From Lysinibacillus pakistanensis (lineage in GTDB: Bacteria > Bacillota > Bacilli > Bacillales_A > Planococcaceae): a DNA stretch of 64,000 nt. Below, in pieces: positions 45,465 through 53,817 of the stretch (positions are counted from its first letter, which is position 1; every line of letters starts with the position of its first letter). The DNA is taken from assembly GCF_030123245.1 (NCBI RefSeq), contig NZ_CP126101.1, forward strand, positions 4,524,501-4,588,500. The letters run 5' to 3'. The notes beneath the pieces are model-generated. The model saw nothing but the letters and a program-made list of their open reading frames with translations. It searched no databases and was not told where the DNA came from. The translations under genes and the position numbers were made by a program.

Positions 45465-47447
45465 TCATTGGAGTTCCTTTGATTTCTTAGTGCTCAGCAA
45501 GCTATCTACGACAAAGTCAAGCTGCTTATCTAGCGAAAAGATATCATTGTAGAAGAACAAGCCAAAGCTCATATCGATAAGCCGACCATCCTTCACTGCC
45601 GGAATGTTATTCCAAATCGTGTTGTCTGATAAATCTTCCATTCCTTCAAAGGCAGAGCGGAACACATAATCACCAGCATACTGAGACAACACTTCGTAGG
45701 AGACATCCATGCTCGTCGCATCATTCTTGGAGGTTTCTATTTCCTGTTGCACGATTTCAGGTGCTTTCATTCCCAAATATTGATAAATAATCTGTGACCC
45801 CCGTCCATAACCCATCCCCACCATTACGGCCATAGAGCCTTTGTTACTTTCCATAATTGTGACTGTTTTGTCCAAGATACCAGCCTGCTGCAGCTTCTGC
45901 TTGCTTAGTTCCACCTTCTTATAAAAGTTGTCCAAAAGTACTTTAGTCTGTTCTTCTTTACCAAATGCTTTCCCCAGAATATCCATGCGTTCTTCCACAG
46001 GTAAGTCATATGGTATATAAAGAGTGGGGGCAATTTTATGAAGATTGTTGTAAATTTCTTCTGTTGTAACAATAATGAGATCTGGTTCAAGGGCAAGCAC
46101 CGCTTCTGGGTTCGGTTGCCCATCCCCCAAAGTGGTGATGCCATCCAATTCGCTAGCGATTGCCGCATCGCCTCCTCCCACCAGCGTGGAGATACCAACA
46201 GGTTTTATTCCTAGAGCAAGCAGGTCGCCCATCAAATATAGGACTACGACCCGCTGCGGATTAACAGGTACTTCCACATCTCCTTTGAGGGTGTGCACAA
46301 TTCTCGTTTGCGGCGTCTCCTTAGCTTTAGCATTTGATATTGTCTGTTGCGTCTCTGCTGGTCTGGCCGTTGTTCCATTATTCACAGGCGCATTCGATGT
46401 ACACGCCGATAGCAACAACATCAAGCTCATGGCAACCGCCAATATTATTTCCTTGTTTCTTGTCTTTCCAAACATCAAAAATTCCTCATTTCCCTTAGAT
46501 TTGACTATTTTATCTAGTTCTCTCTCAGTGTAATGAGGTTGATAATCGTTATCAATATCATTAATGTCCTTATCAGTTATCATTTTTATCCGATACTCAC
46601 TTGGCGTCATATGATGATATTTTTTAAACATTCGAATTAAATTTAATCCGTCCACAAAACCACACCCAGCAGCAATTTCTTGAATAGTAGCATTTGTGTA
46701 TTGCAAATGCCACTTGGCCGAAGCCAACCTTATCTCATTCAAATACTCCTGAAGACTTTTATGCTCGCGTTTTTTAAAAAGCCTAACTAACTGGCTCCTG
46801 CTAATCGGTAGCATTTCAATAAGTTTTTGAATGGACACAGGTTCGCTATAATGTCGTTCTAGATATTGCTTGGCCAAAACCACATAATCAGGCTGGAAGT
46901 AAAGAATATCTCCCTCTTCCAACTCATTGTAAATCTCATAGACAATCTGATACAGTACAATCTTTGAATAAAATTGATTCAACACGGATTCCCGATTCCA
47001 ATGGTCTTTCATAATCAAAAATTTCTCCATAAAAAAAATGGGATTCCCTGGTGAAAATCCATACGATTGTATAAACGGATTAATATGTTCTAACAAACGA
47101 TAAATTTCTCTTTTGTAAAAAGGCGGAGTTTCTGCTCTATACAGCACCATGTAAGTCTCTAGACTTCTGCTTGTAGGATGAATCGATAATTCAGTTCCTT
47201 TCCCTCCATGAAAAATACCAAAACGTTCCGATTGATATAATGTGTGATCCAGTTTTACGTTAGCCGTTCCACCACAGGTATACACCAGCATACTAGTCGG
47301 CATCCTGTAACTTTGAATCGGCTTGTCCGGATGAAGCAACTTGTAACGAACATCTATTAATGAAATGGATGAGCGTGTCCATAGCCGAACAGCCATATCG
47401 ATCATTTCTTTTGTAAAGTGGTTAGTTGAATCCATATCTTCCGACAA
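45465..47447 (-). CDS. AraC-type regulator fused in frame to an iron-siderophore-binding lipoprotein
   Basis: 660 codons. Residues 1-300: cupin-like sensor plus AraC double helix-turn-helix (YLERHYSEPVSIQKLIEML, IAAGCGFVDGLNLIRMFKKY, TPSEYR). Residues 325-660: a FeuA/YxeB-type periplasmic-binding protein starting MFGKTRNKEIILAVAM with lipobox LLSAC and bearing RVVVLYLMGDLLALG and EPDLIIVT. No stop separates them, but the linker holds a Fur-box-like palindrome, a ribosome site GAGGA and an ATG (46475), so the lipoprotein is probably also made alone. Start is TTG with AAGGAG 9 nt upstream. A perfect Fur box precedes the gene. Confidence 0.88.
   Translation of the reverse strand: MSEDMDSTNHFTKEMIDMAVRLWTRSSISLIDVRYKLLHPDKPIQSYRMPTSMLVYTCGGTANVKLDHTLYQSERFGIFHGGKGTELSIHPTSRSLETYMVLYRAETPPFYKREIYRLLEHINPFIQSYGFSPGNPIFFMEKFLIMKDHWNRESVLNQFYSKIVLYQIVYEIYNELEEGDILYFQPDYVVLAKQYLERHYSEPVSIQKLIEMLPISRSQLVRLFKKREHKSLQEYLNEIRLASAKWHLQYTNATIQEIAAGCGFVDGLNLIRMFKKYHHMTPSEYRIKMITDKDINDIDNDYQPHYTERELDKIVKSKGNEEFLMFGKTRNKEIILAVAMSLMLLLSACTSNAPVNNGTTARPAETQQTISNAKAKETPQTRIVHTLKGDVEVPVNPQRVVVLYLMGDLLALGIKPVGISTLVGGGDAAIASELDGITTLGDGQPNPEAVLALEPDLIIVTTEEIYNNLHKIAPTLYIPYDLPVEERMDILGKAFGKEEQTKVLLDNFYKKVELSKQKLQQAGILDKTVTIMESNKGSMAVMVGMGYGRGSQIIYQYLGMKAPEIVQQEIETSKNDATSMDVSYEVLSQYAGDYVFRSAFEGMEDLSDNTIWNNIPAVKDGRLIDMSFGLFFYNDIFSLDKQLDFVVDSLLSTKKSKELQ
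46540..46554 (-). promoter_or_regulatory. Internal Fur-box-like palindrome between the two domains
   Basis: Minus strand TTGATAACGATTATCAA, a 7-1-7-type palindrome with one mismatch, 65 nt before the internal ATG 46475. Matches the Fur consensus almost as well as the upstream box. Confidence 0.6.
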
Positions 47448-47494
47448 CTACCTTCACTCCTTCAATCCATATCATAATTGTATGGTAATATAAA

Positions 47495-47509
47495 TGATAA
47501 TGATTATCA
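47495..47509 (-). promoter_or_regulatory. Fur box upstream of the AraC/lipoprotein gene
   Basis: TGATAATGATTATCA, a perfect 7-1-7 Fur site, 48 nt before the TTG start. Predicts repression by Fur with iron. Confidence 0.85.
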
Positions 47510-47564
47510 ACTTCAAAGTAATTTCTTTCCTACTTATCTTCTACTGTACATGCGATCTAAAATA

Positions 47565-47602
47565 CACAAAAGCACGAGCGCTGAATACGTTCGTGCTTTA
47601 TC
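47565..47602. terminator. Hairpin upstream of the Fur-controlled gene
   Basis: AAAGCACGA / TCGTGCTTT stem, probably ending transcription from either side; the T-tail is short. Confidence 0.45.
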
Positions 47603-47872
47603 AAGCAGGTAAATGCGGTTCATAAATACTACTTCCTCACAAGCTAAACACAGCACTCTACATGTGTGCTGTTGGATTTCATTTTTTATAATATAGTTTT
47701 GAGCATATCTAACGGACTTACTTCTTCATTTGGATAAGCCTGTTTCATTAGCTAAATAGTTTTTTTCAGCTTCTTTTATTAGAGTGCTTCATTTTCAACG
47801 CATGCCTTAAAATAAAATAAAATTTTTATAAAGCATTACTAGATGAGCCTAAAGACAATCAAGTTCTTTTAT
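47603..47872. other. Non-coding part of the 47448-48084 gap
   Basis: No ORF with a ribosome site. One small hairpin (ACAGCAC / GTGCTGT near 47648) was noted; otherwise nothing recognised. Confidence 0.35.
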
Positions 47873-47950
47873 TATACTAACTCCAACCAAGCAACCGCTT
47901 CACAATGAGCGGAGTGTATGTAGCAACATTTGAGCCCTGAAGGGTTTACC
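47873..47950 (-). pseudogene. rlmD 3'-end relic 2
   Basis: Minus strand reads [13 protein letters not shown] then TAA, matching the RlmD C-terminus [13 protein letters not shown]; before it IHSAH aligns with FPHSTH and then similarity fades. No upstream part of the gene is present. Confidence 0.65.
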
Positions 47951-47979
47951 TTCTTAATTCATATCCAAAAATAACATAT

Positions 47980-48076
47980 AAAAAAGGCAATTCAAGATAA
48001 TAGTAAGATATCATAAAGCAATCGGATCATAAACTCTTTGATCTTTGATATCAAACACATTTTCTTGAATTGCCCA
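47980..48076 (-). terminator. Terminator with a very long loop after ltaS
   Basis: Arms GGCAATTCAAGA / TCTTGAATTGCC (12 bp, perfect) enclose about 65 nt and are followed by TTTTTT on the minus strand. It begins 8 nt after the stop at 48085. Confidence 0.65.
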
Positions 48077-48084
48077 ACAAATAA

Positions 48085-50037
48085 TTAATTCGATTCTACA
48101 TTCTCATCTTTTGAGTAATTATACTGAGAAGGATCAACCGGTGTATAACCTTTTGGTGTATAGAATCTCAATAAATCACCATTCACGACTTTATCAGACA
48201 AATACAACTTATGATCTACTTCATTTTTGATCGTTTTCGCAGACTCTAATTGACTATCATCTAGTAATAATCCTGTTTTATTATCATAAAACTTTTCATT
48301 AATTGAATAAATCGTTGGACTGACAAAATCGCCATTTCTAAATGGCACAATTTCATCATGCTCTTCTGATAATAAATCTGAACCAAATTGAACAAATTTT
48401 TGCGTATCAATTCCTAGTAAATGTAATACCGTCGGAAGAAGGTCTGTTTGGCCTCCATAAGTATGGTCAGTTCCTCCTTGCATTCCTGGAACATGTATAA
48501 ATAATGGTACGCGTTGTAAATTAGCACTTTCATATGGTGTAATTTCTTTGCCAATCACTTGTTCCATCGCTGTATTATGATTATCAGAAATACCGTAATG
48601 GTCACCATAAAGAACAATCATCGTATTATCATATAAGCCTAATTCTTTTAATTGATTGAAAACCTGTTCGATTGCTTCATCGGCATAACGAGCAGTTTGG
48701 AAATAGTTATCAACACTAGGATCTCCAGTATTAGCTTTATCAATCGTTACTAAATTTTGATCCATTTTATATGGATAGTGATTCCCTACCGTAATTAATT
48801 TTGTATAAAAAGGTTGTGGTAAGGAACTTAAAAGACTTTGAGATTGTTCAAAGAAAGGTTTATCTAATACACCATACTCAGCCATATCACCTAAAGAATC
48901 TGTATTATAATAACTAGCATCAAAGAATTTGTCGTATCCAAATGATTTATAAATCACATTTCGGTTCCAGAAGCTTCCGTTATTACCGTGGAATACAGCA
49001 GATGTATAACCATAATCTTTTAGAATACTAGGAGCTGCCTGGTACGTATTTTGTGCTTTTGTAATATAAGCAGAACCTTGTGGTAACCCAAATAAAGAAT
49101 TTTCCAGCATAAATTCTGCATCGGACGTTTTACCTTGACCTGTTTGATGGAAGAAATTATCAAAATACATTGTATTCTTATCTTTAGTTAATGAATTTAA
49201 AAATGGCGTAACTTCTTCACCATTTAATTTATAGTTGATAAGGAAATTTTGGAATGATTCTAAATGTAAATAGATAACGTTCATTCCTTTTGCTGCACCA
49301 AAATATTTTGCATTAGGTTTGGCATAGTTTGATTTTGTATAGTTTATCACTTCTGTAATATCACTACTATCCGCCAAAGCTCTTTGTGAAGATGCTTTCA
49401 TCGTTTCAACTGAATCATAAATCGTATAGTTATACATTCCTAAATATTTCACAATATAGTTTCTATCAAAACCTCGCGTTAATAGTTGTGGGCGATTAGT
49501 TTCGGCTAGTCCTAAATTTAGGATTGATACTACTAATGCAAATGCAATGATTGTTATTGCTTTTTTATAGCCAACGCGATTCGTTTCTTTTTTAATTTTT
49601 CTTGAAAATCGTAGATAAAACATGACAAATACATCCACAAAGAACAAGATATCATAAGGTTTTAATAATGAGAGAACACTACCACCTAAATCTCCAAAAT
49701 TCTGAGTTTGGGAAAGTGTAGGTAATGTAATAAAATCACTAAAAAATCGGTAATAAACAATATTGGCATATAAAAGTATAGACATCAAAGTGTAAATTAT
49801 AACAAGTGATGTATATTTTCGTTTTCCTCTAAATAAAAATGAAAATCCAAGAAATAGCATTGCTGAACCCAGCGGATTTATTAATAAAAGGAATTGTTGA
49901 ATGACTCCCTCTACCCCTAGATCAAATTGTGATAGTTGACTAAAATATGTTTTAAACCATAGCATTAAAACAGCTAATAAATATATTCCCAAAAAGTTGT
50001 GTAATAGGTCATCTTTTTTACTTACTAGATTTTTCAT
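48085..50037 (-). CDS. ltaS: Lipoteichoic acid synthase family protein (LtaS-like)
   Basis: Membrane enzyme that polymerises glycerol-phosphate from phosphatidylglycerol onto a glycolipid anchor. Five membrane segments lie in residues 10-190; then the sulfatase-like extracellular domain with catalytic Thr in GQGKTSDAEF, HLESFQ, and YGDHYG metal residues, and GNHYPYK. The typical signal-peptidase-type cleavage region follows TM5 (LGLAETNRP). 650 aa, normal. It lies in an accessory block, so it may be one of several paralogues (LtaS/YfnI/YqgS). Ribosome site AGGTAGG-like before the ATG. Confidence 0.93.
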   Translation of the reverse strand: MKNLVSKKDDLLHNFLGIYLLAVLMLWFKTYFSQLSQFDLGVEGVIQQFLLLINPLGSAMLFLGFSFLFRGKRKYTSLVIIYTLMSILLYANIVYYRFFSDFITLPTLSQTQNFGDLGGSVLSLLKPYDILFFVDVFVMFYLRFSRKIKKETNRVGYKKAITIIAFALVVSILNLGLAETNRPQLLTRGFDRNYIVKYLGMYNYTIYDSVETMKASSQRALADSSDITEVINYTKSNYAKPNAKYFGAAKGMNVIYLHLESFQNFLINYKLNGEEVTPFLNSLTKDKNTMYFDNFFHQTGQGKTSDAEFMLENSLFGLPQGSAYITKAQNTYQAAPSILKDYGYTSAVFHGNNGSFWNRNVIYKSFGYDKFFDASYYNTDSLGDMAEYGVLDKPFFEQSQSLLSSLPQPFYTKLITVGNHYPYKMDQNLVTIDKANTGDPSVDNYFQTARYADEAIEQVFNQLKELGLYDNTMIVLYGDHYGISDNHNTAMEQVIGKEITPYESANLQRVPLFIHVPGMQGGTDHTYGGQTDLLPTVLHLLGIDTQKFVQFGSDLLSEEHDEIVPFRNGDFVSPTIYSINEKFYDNKTGLLLDDSQLESAKTIKNEVDHKLYLSDKVVNGDLLRFYTPKGYTPVDPSQYNYSKDENVESN

Positions 50038-50226
50038 TTTTGCACCTACCTTTTACTTATTTAAATTAAAATCTAAAATAAGTATTGCATTTGAAAAAAT
50101 GTTACTTCACAATAGTTTTTTTAGCGACTAATGTATCTTACTCCCCATCTAAATTTCTGTCAAGTTGTTAACTATCATAAAGACAATTGGTATAATTATT
50201 GCTAATTAATATAAATCTTGCCATGG
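50038..50226. other. Leader region of ltaS
   Basis: AT-rich, no ORF, no assigned promoter. Confidence 0.3.
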
Positions 50227-50274
50227 AAAAAATGCCACGAAAATGTTATGTTACTAACATTTTCGTGGCATTTT
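50227..50274. terminator. Strong hairpin terminator next to rlmD relic 3
   Basis: AAAATGCCACGAAAATGTTA paired with its reverse complement, a stem of about 20 bp with a T-run on both sides. Confidence 0.8.
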
Positions 50275-50300
50275 AATCCGAGACTTTTTTTATCTCCGTT

Positions 50301-50355
50301 AAGTTCAATTATGCAACCGCTTCACAGTGTGTAGAATGTATGTGGCAACACATTG
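50301..50355 (-). pseudogene. rlmD 3'-end relic 3
   Basis: Minus strand reads [10 protein letters not shown] then an in-frame stop and a frame-broken remainder of WLELI. Same segment as in the true gene end at 50930-50985. Confidence 0.6.
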
Positions 50356-50495
50356 GTGCTGGTGGGTTAAAATTGATTCCGCTCTACTTTAGCGAAATAC
50401 CAACATATTATCTCCAACTTTCACTTACAAAAAGAGCATCAATCCTTTAATAAGCGACTCTTTGAAGAATTATTTCATTATGTAGCTAAGTTTGA

Positions 50496-50789
50496 TTACC
50501 TCAAGTCTTTTTTTTTTCTTCTTTTTGATTCTTTTACATAATTAATATAGTTTCCTATTCCTTCTATTGCTGAAACTGCAATGATGGCCCATTCTAGTGC
50601 ATTAACATCTATTAACGATTCCTTTCCATAGAATAATGTAACGCTAGCAATAAACCCATAGAGAATGGCTTTAGAAAAATACTCCCAAATAGGAGAATAA
50701 TTTTCTATATTAATTTTTCCGTATATTTTGTCTATTACGATTACCATTCCTAAAATTATAACTATGGTTATAATAAATTCCGTCTTCAT
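50496..50789 (-). CDS. Small membrane protein of unknown function
   Basis: 97 aa, not recognised. Hydrophobic segments at about 4-20, 42-58 and 66-82 and a Lys/Arg-rich tail (KESKRRKKKDLR). GGAGG is 6 nt before the ATG. Sits between rlmD relic 3 and the true rlmD end, as part of the accessory block; size and layout resemble holins but that is a guess. Confidence 0.6.
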   Translation of the reverse strand: MKTEFIITIVIILGMVIVIDKIYGKINIENYSPIWEYFSKAILYGFIASVTLFYGKESLIDVNALEWAIIAVSAIEGIGNYINYVKESKRRKKKDLR

Positions 50790-50864
50790 AGTTCGCCTCC
50801 ATAAAAAATTTTACAAATGCTTCATTATAATTTCTTCGAAAATATCTTAATCCTTTATGTACCG

Positions 50865-50902
50865 AAAAAGAACGAATTCCCTACTTGAAATCCGTTCTTT
50901 TA
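50865..50902 (-). terminator. Terminator after rlmD
   Basis: AAAGAACGGATTTC / GAATTCGTTCTTT stem with T-run on the minus strand, 15 nt past the stop. Confidence 0.75.
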
Positions 50903-50916
50903 TCATTTCTTTATTA

Positions 50917-52281
50917 TTAAATTAACTCCAACCACGCAACAGCTTCGCAATGTGTCGAATGCGGGAACATGTCAACTGGTTGAATTTCCTGTGTTTGATA
51001 GCCGCCATCCTCCAGAATACGTAGGTCACGTGCAAGTGTGGCTGGATTACATGATACATAGACAACCCGCTTCGGACGTTGCTCTAAAATGGTGTTTAAA
51101 AGTGCCTCATCACAGCCTTTACGTGGTGGGTCTACAACAAGGACATCGGCTTCTTTGCCTTCTCTATACCAACGTGGAATTACTTCTTCTGCTGGACCTG
51201 CCTCAAAATACGTATTTGTAAAGCCGTTCAGTGCTGCGTTACGCTTTGCATCTTCAATAGCTTGTGGGACAATTTCTACGCCCATGACTGTCTTTGCTTT
51301 TTGAGCAAGGAATAGAGAAATAGTACCGATTCCACAGTAGGCATCAATTACTCGTTCATCACCCTGTAAATCAGCGTAGTCTAGTGCTTGTTTGTAAAGA
51401 ACTTCAGTCTGTTCAGGGTTTACTTGATAGAATGAACGAGCTGAAATTTCAAAGCGTACATCTCCAATTGTATCGATAATAACGTCCTTGCCCCATAGAT
51501 TTACGGTCTCATCACCGAAAATGACATTTGTTTTGTTACTGTTGATGTTTTGCATAATTGATGTAACATTCGGTAAAAGCTTTTGTATTATCGCAACGGC
51601 TGCCTCTTTTTGAGGGAACTTTTTCTTTTTCGTTACGAGTACAACCATGACTTCCCCAGTCGCACGAGCTGTACGAATGACTACGTGACGTAGCATTCCC
51701 TCATGTGATGTCTCATTGTATGGTAGGATACCCATTGCAGCTAACTCCTTTTTCAAGCCAGCAAGGATAGCGTCCGCTTCTCCTGTTTGAATTAAACAAC
51801 GTTCCATATCAACAATGCTATGCGTCTTAGTTTTATAAAAACCTGCTATTGCTTGTCCTGCTTCATTTACGGAAAAAGGGATTTGCGCTTTATTACGGTA
51901 ATGCCAAGGCTCTTTCATGCCTTTAACTGGAAGAACAGGCGCATTAATTTTACCAATACGTTGCATAACGTTCCGTACCATATTTTCCTTCCATTTTAGC
52001 TGCCCCTCATAAGATAAATGCTGTAATTGGCAGCCACCACATTGCTGGAAATAGTCACAAGGTGCATCCACACGATCGGGAGACGGCTTGATAATTTCTA
52101 CAGCTTTGGCAAAGCCGTAATTTTTTAAGGTTTTCAACACATGGATTTGAGCTGTTTCGTTAGGAAGTGCGCCCTGTATAAATAGCGGGTAGCCCTCAAC
52201 CTTTGCCACGCCATTGCCGTCATGTGTTAAATCTTCTATATAAACTGTTAGTCGATCATTTTTTTTCACGGGTGCTGACAT
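50917..52281 (-). CDS. rlmD: 23S rRNA (uracil-C5)-methyltransferase RlmD/RlmCD
   Basis: SAM-dependent methylase of 23S rRNA uridines (U1939, and in B. subtilis also U747). TRAM domain at residues 1-60, iron-sulfur cysteines in [11 protein letters not shown] and the fourth in ERCLIQ, SAM site [19 protein letters not shown], catalytic Cys in [12 protein letters not shown], and end [12 protein letters not shown]. 454 aa, normal. GGAGG is 8 nt before the ATG. In B. subtilis the orthologue also follows the dagK block. Confidence 0.95.
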   Translation of the reverse strand: MSAPVKKNDRLTVYIEDLTHDGNGVAKVEGYPLFIQGALPNETAQIHVLKTLKNYGFAKAVEIIKPSPDRVDAPCDYFQQCGGCQLQHLSYEGQLKWKENMVRNVMQRIGKINAPVLPVKGMKEPWHYRNKAQIPFSVNEAGQAIAGFYKTKTHSIVDMERCLIQTGEADAILAGLKKELAAMGILPYNETSHEGMLRHVVIRTARATGEVMVVLVTKKKKFPQKEAAVAIIQKLLPNVTSIMQNINSNKTNVIFGDETVNLWGKDVIIDTIGDVRFEISARSFYQVNPEQTEVLYKQALDYADLQGDERVIDAYCGIGTISLFLAQKAKTVMGVEIVPQAIEDAKRNAALNGFTNTYFEAGPAEEVIPRWYREGKEADVLVVDPPRKGCDEALLNTILEQRPKRVVYVSCNPATLARDLRILEDGGYQTQEIQPVDMFPHSTHCEAVAWLELI

Positions 52282-52400
52282 TCATACATCCTCCATTTCA
52301 ATCTTCTTATTGTAGCATGTGTTGGCGCATGAAAAAAGAACAAGGCTTGTTATTGTAGGAACTATCTTATGAGCAGAGTAAGTCCGATTGGCGTAATTTA

Positions 52401-52610
52401 CCTGAGTGGATATATCTGTGAGATGAGCGGAACTACTCTTTGCCTGAGCAGTTTCACGTGCTACCTGAGCGATTCTTCTCTTGACCCGAGCAATTTTATC
52501 TTCTACCTGAGCGGTTCTCCCCTTTGCCTGAGCAATTTTTTCTTCACCCTGAGCGGTTCTCCTATTTGCCTGAGCAGTTTCTTCTCCAACATGAGCAATT
52601 CTTCTTTCCT
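52401..52610. repeat. Array of ten 21-bp repeats, same family as at 32650
   Basis: The core CCTGAGC (variants CCCGAGC, ACATGAGC, ATGAGC) recurs at exactly 21-bp steps ten times (T of TGAGC at 52403, 52424, 52445, 52466, 52508, 52529, 52550, 52571, 52592, with C at 52487). Spacer sequence is degenerate and T/C-rich. An out-of-register TGAGC lies at 52370. Located between the rlmD promoter region and the cyd terminator. Confidence 0.88.
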
Positions 52611-52645
52611 TTAAAAGAACAGACCTAATCAGCCCTACTCTGCAG

Positions 52646-52672
52646 AAAAAGAGTCGCTATTCGCGACTCTCT
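52646..52672 (-). terminator. Terminator overlapping the cydS stop
   Basis: GAGTCGCGAATAGCGACTC stem-loop followed by TTTTT on the minus strand; the loop contains the cydS stop codon. Confidence 0.75.
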
Positions 52673-52779
52673 TCCTGTTTTTTTGCTATATGACGATCTT
52701 TGGGTGCCCACCAAAACGCAGCGATAATTCCTAGAATTACTACAATAAATGGCGCATAAAACATAAGAAACTTTTCCAT
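52657..52779 (-). CDS. cydS: Cytochrome bd oxidase small subunit CydS-like
   Basis: 40-aa protein with one membrane helix: MEKFLMFYAPFIVVILGI, then AAFWWAPKDRH. It matches in size, topology and position the CydS subunit found in the Geobacillus bd oxidase, which occupies the place of CydX. It begins 12 nt after the cydB stop with AGGAGG 8 nt before its ATG. It is shorter than most gene finders accept. Confidence 0.8.
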   Translation of the reverse strand: MEKFLMFYAPFIVVILGIIAAFWWAPKDRHIAKKQEESRE

Positions 52780-52791
52780 TATTCTTTCCTC

Positions 52792-53817
52792 CTATGCATG
52801 ATTGTCTTCTTTTCCTGTCACATAATTTTTGTTGAATAGGAATAACTTTAACAATAAAAATAGTGATGGAATTAGCAGACATAATCCCAAAATAAATGCA
52901 ATCACGAGTGCAATCGCCATTTGAGTGCTGGTGAAGCTATCATAAATTGTTAAATATGGGTACAGTAAATATGGATATTGTGCGATACCATAGGCAAAGA
53001 ATGCTACTGCGAATTGGGCAATCAATAGTCCTACAGCCAAACCATAATTTTTTCGCATCGCTATTAATAGCACCGTAATAATAAATAGTACTGCTGAAAT
53101 GGCAAAGAGCCACCATAAATCAACCATATGATTATAGCTCTCTGGGTTGATGGATTTCATTTCATACATAATGCCAAGCGCACTAACCATTAAAGGTGCG
53201 GCCCAGATAAGCGCATATTTTCGCATTAGATTTGTGGCTTCCTTATCCTTTGCCTTATGGGCATACCATGTTAAAAATACAGCTGAAATATAAAGTACAG
53301 CAGCTATGCTCAAAACGACAATACTCCAGGCAAATGCACTTGTGTAGAGCGTCCAATAATTTAAGACGGGCTGCCCATTTACAATATCAACATATCCCCC
53401 ACCAGCAATTGCAAATACTACGGATAGAGAGGCTGGGATAAGTAAGCCTGCCACACCATATGTCAGTGTGTATCCAATATGTCCCCGTGAGCCATATGAT
53501 TCAAACGCATAGTAGGAGCCTCGTATTGCAAGCAGCACAAGTGAAATACTTACTGGCACAAGTAAAATCGTTCCATAATAAAAGGCTGTTTGTGGGAAAA
53601 ATCCTACAATCCCAACAAAGAAAAATACTAAAAAGACATTCGTCACTTCCCAAACAGGTGATAAATACCGCTTAATAATATTTGTTAAAATATGATTTTT
53701 CCCAATGAGTAGACTATAGGCATTAAAGAAGCCTGCTCCAAAATCAATCGAAGCAACAATGACATAGCCGAATAGGAAAATCCATAGTACTGATATACCT
53801 AAAATCTCTAATGTCAT
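52792..53817 (-). CDS. cydB: Cytochrome bd ubiquinol oxidase subunit II
   Basis: Second large subunit of the bd-type quinol oxidase, holding no haem but stabilising the complex. 341 aa with about nine membrane helices; recognised from FGYVIVASIDFGAGFFNAYS, VWEVTNVFLVFFFVGIVGFFP and the C-terminal LLIPSLFLLLKLFL. Its ATG overlaps the cydA stop as ATGA. Confidence 0.94.
   Translation of the reverse strand: MTLEILGISVLWIFLFGYVIVASIDFGAGFFNAYSLLIGKNHILTNIIKRYLSPVWEVTNVFLVFFFVGIVGFFPQTAFYYGTILLVPVSISLVLLAIRGSYYAFESYGSRGHIGYTLTYGVAGLLIPASLSVVFAIAGGGYVDIVNGQPVLNYWTLYTSAFAWSIVVLSIAAVLYISAVFLTWYAHKAKDKEATNLMRKYALIWAAPLMVSALGIMYEMKSINPESYNHMVDLWWLFAISAVLFIITVLLIAMRKNYGLAVGLLIAQFAVAFFAYGIAQYPYLLYPYLTIYDSFTSTQMAIALVIAFILGLCLLIPSLFLLLKLFLFNKNYVTGKEDNHA

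Noticed and set aside
45905..46533. Additional open frames inside the AraC/lipoprotein gene
   Set aside because: Out-of-frame shadows of a well-supported coding sequence.
47640..47675. Small ACAGCAC/GTGCTGT hairpin
   Set aside because: Short stem without T-run, probably chance.
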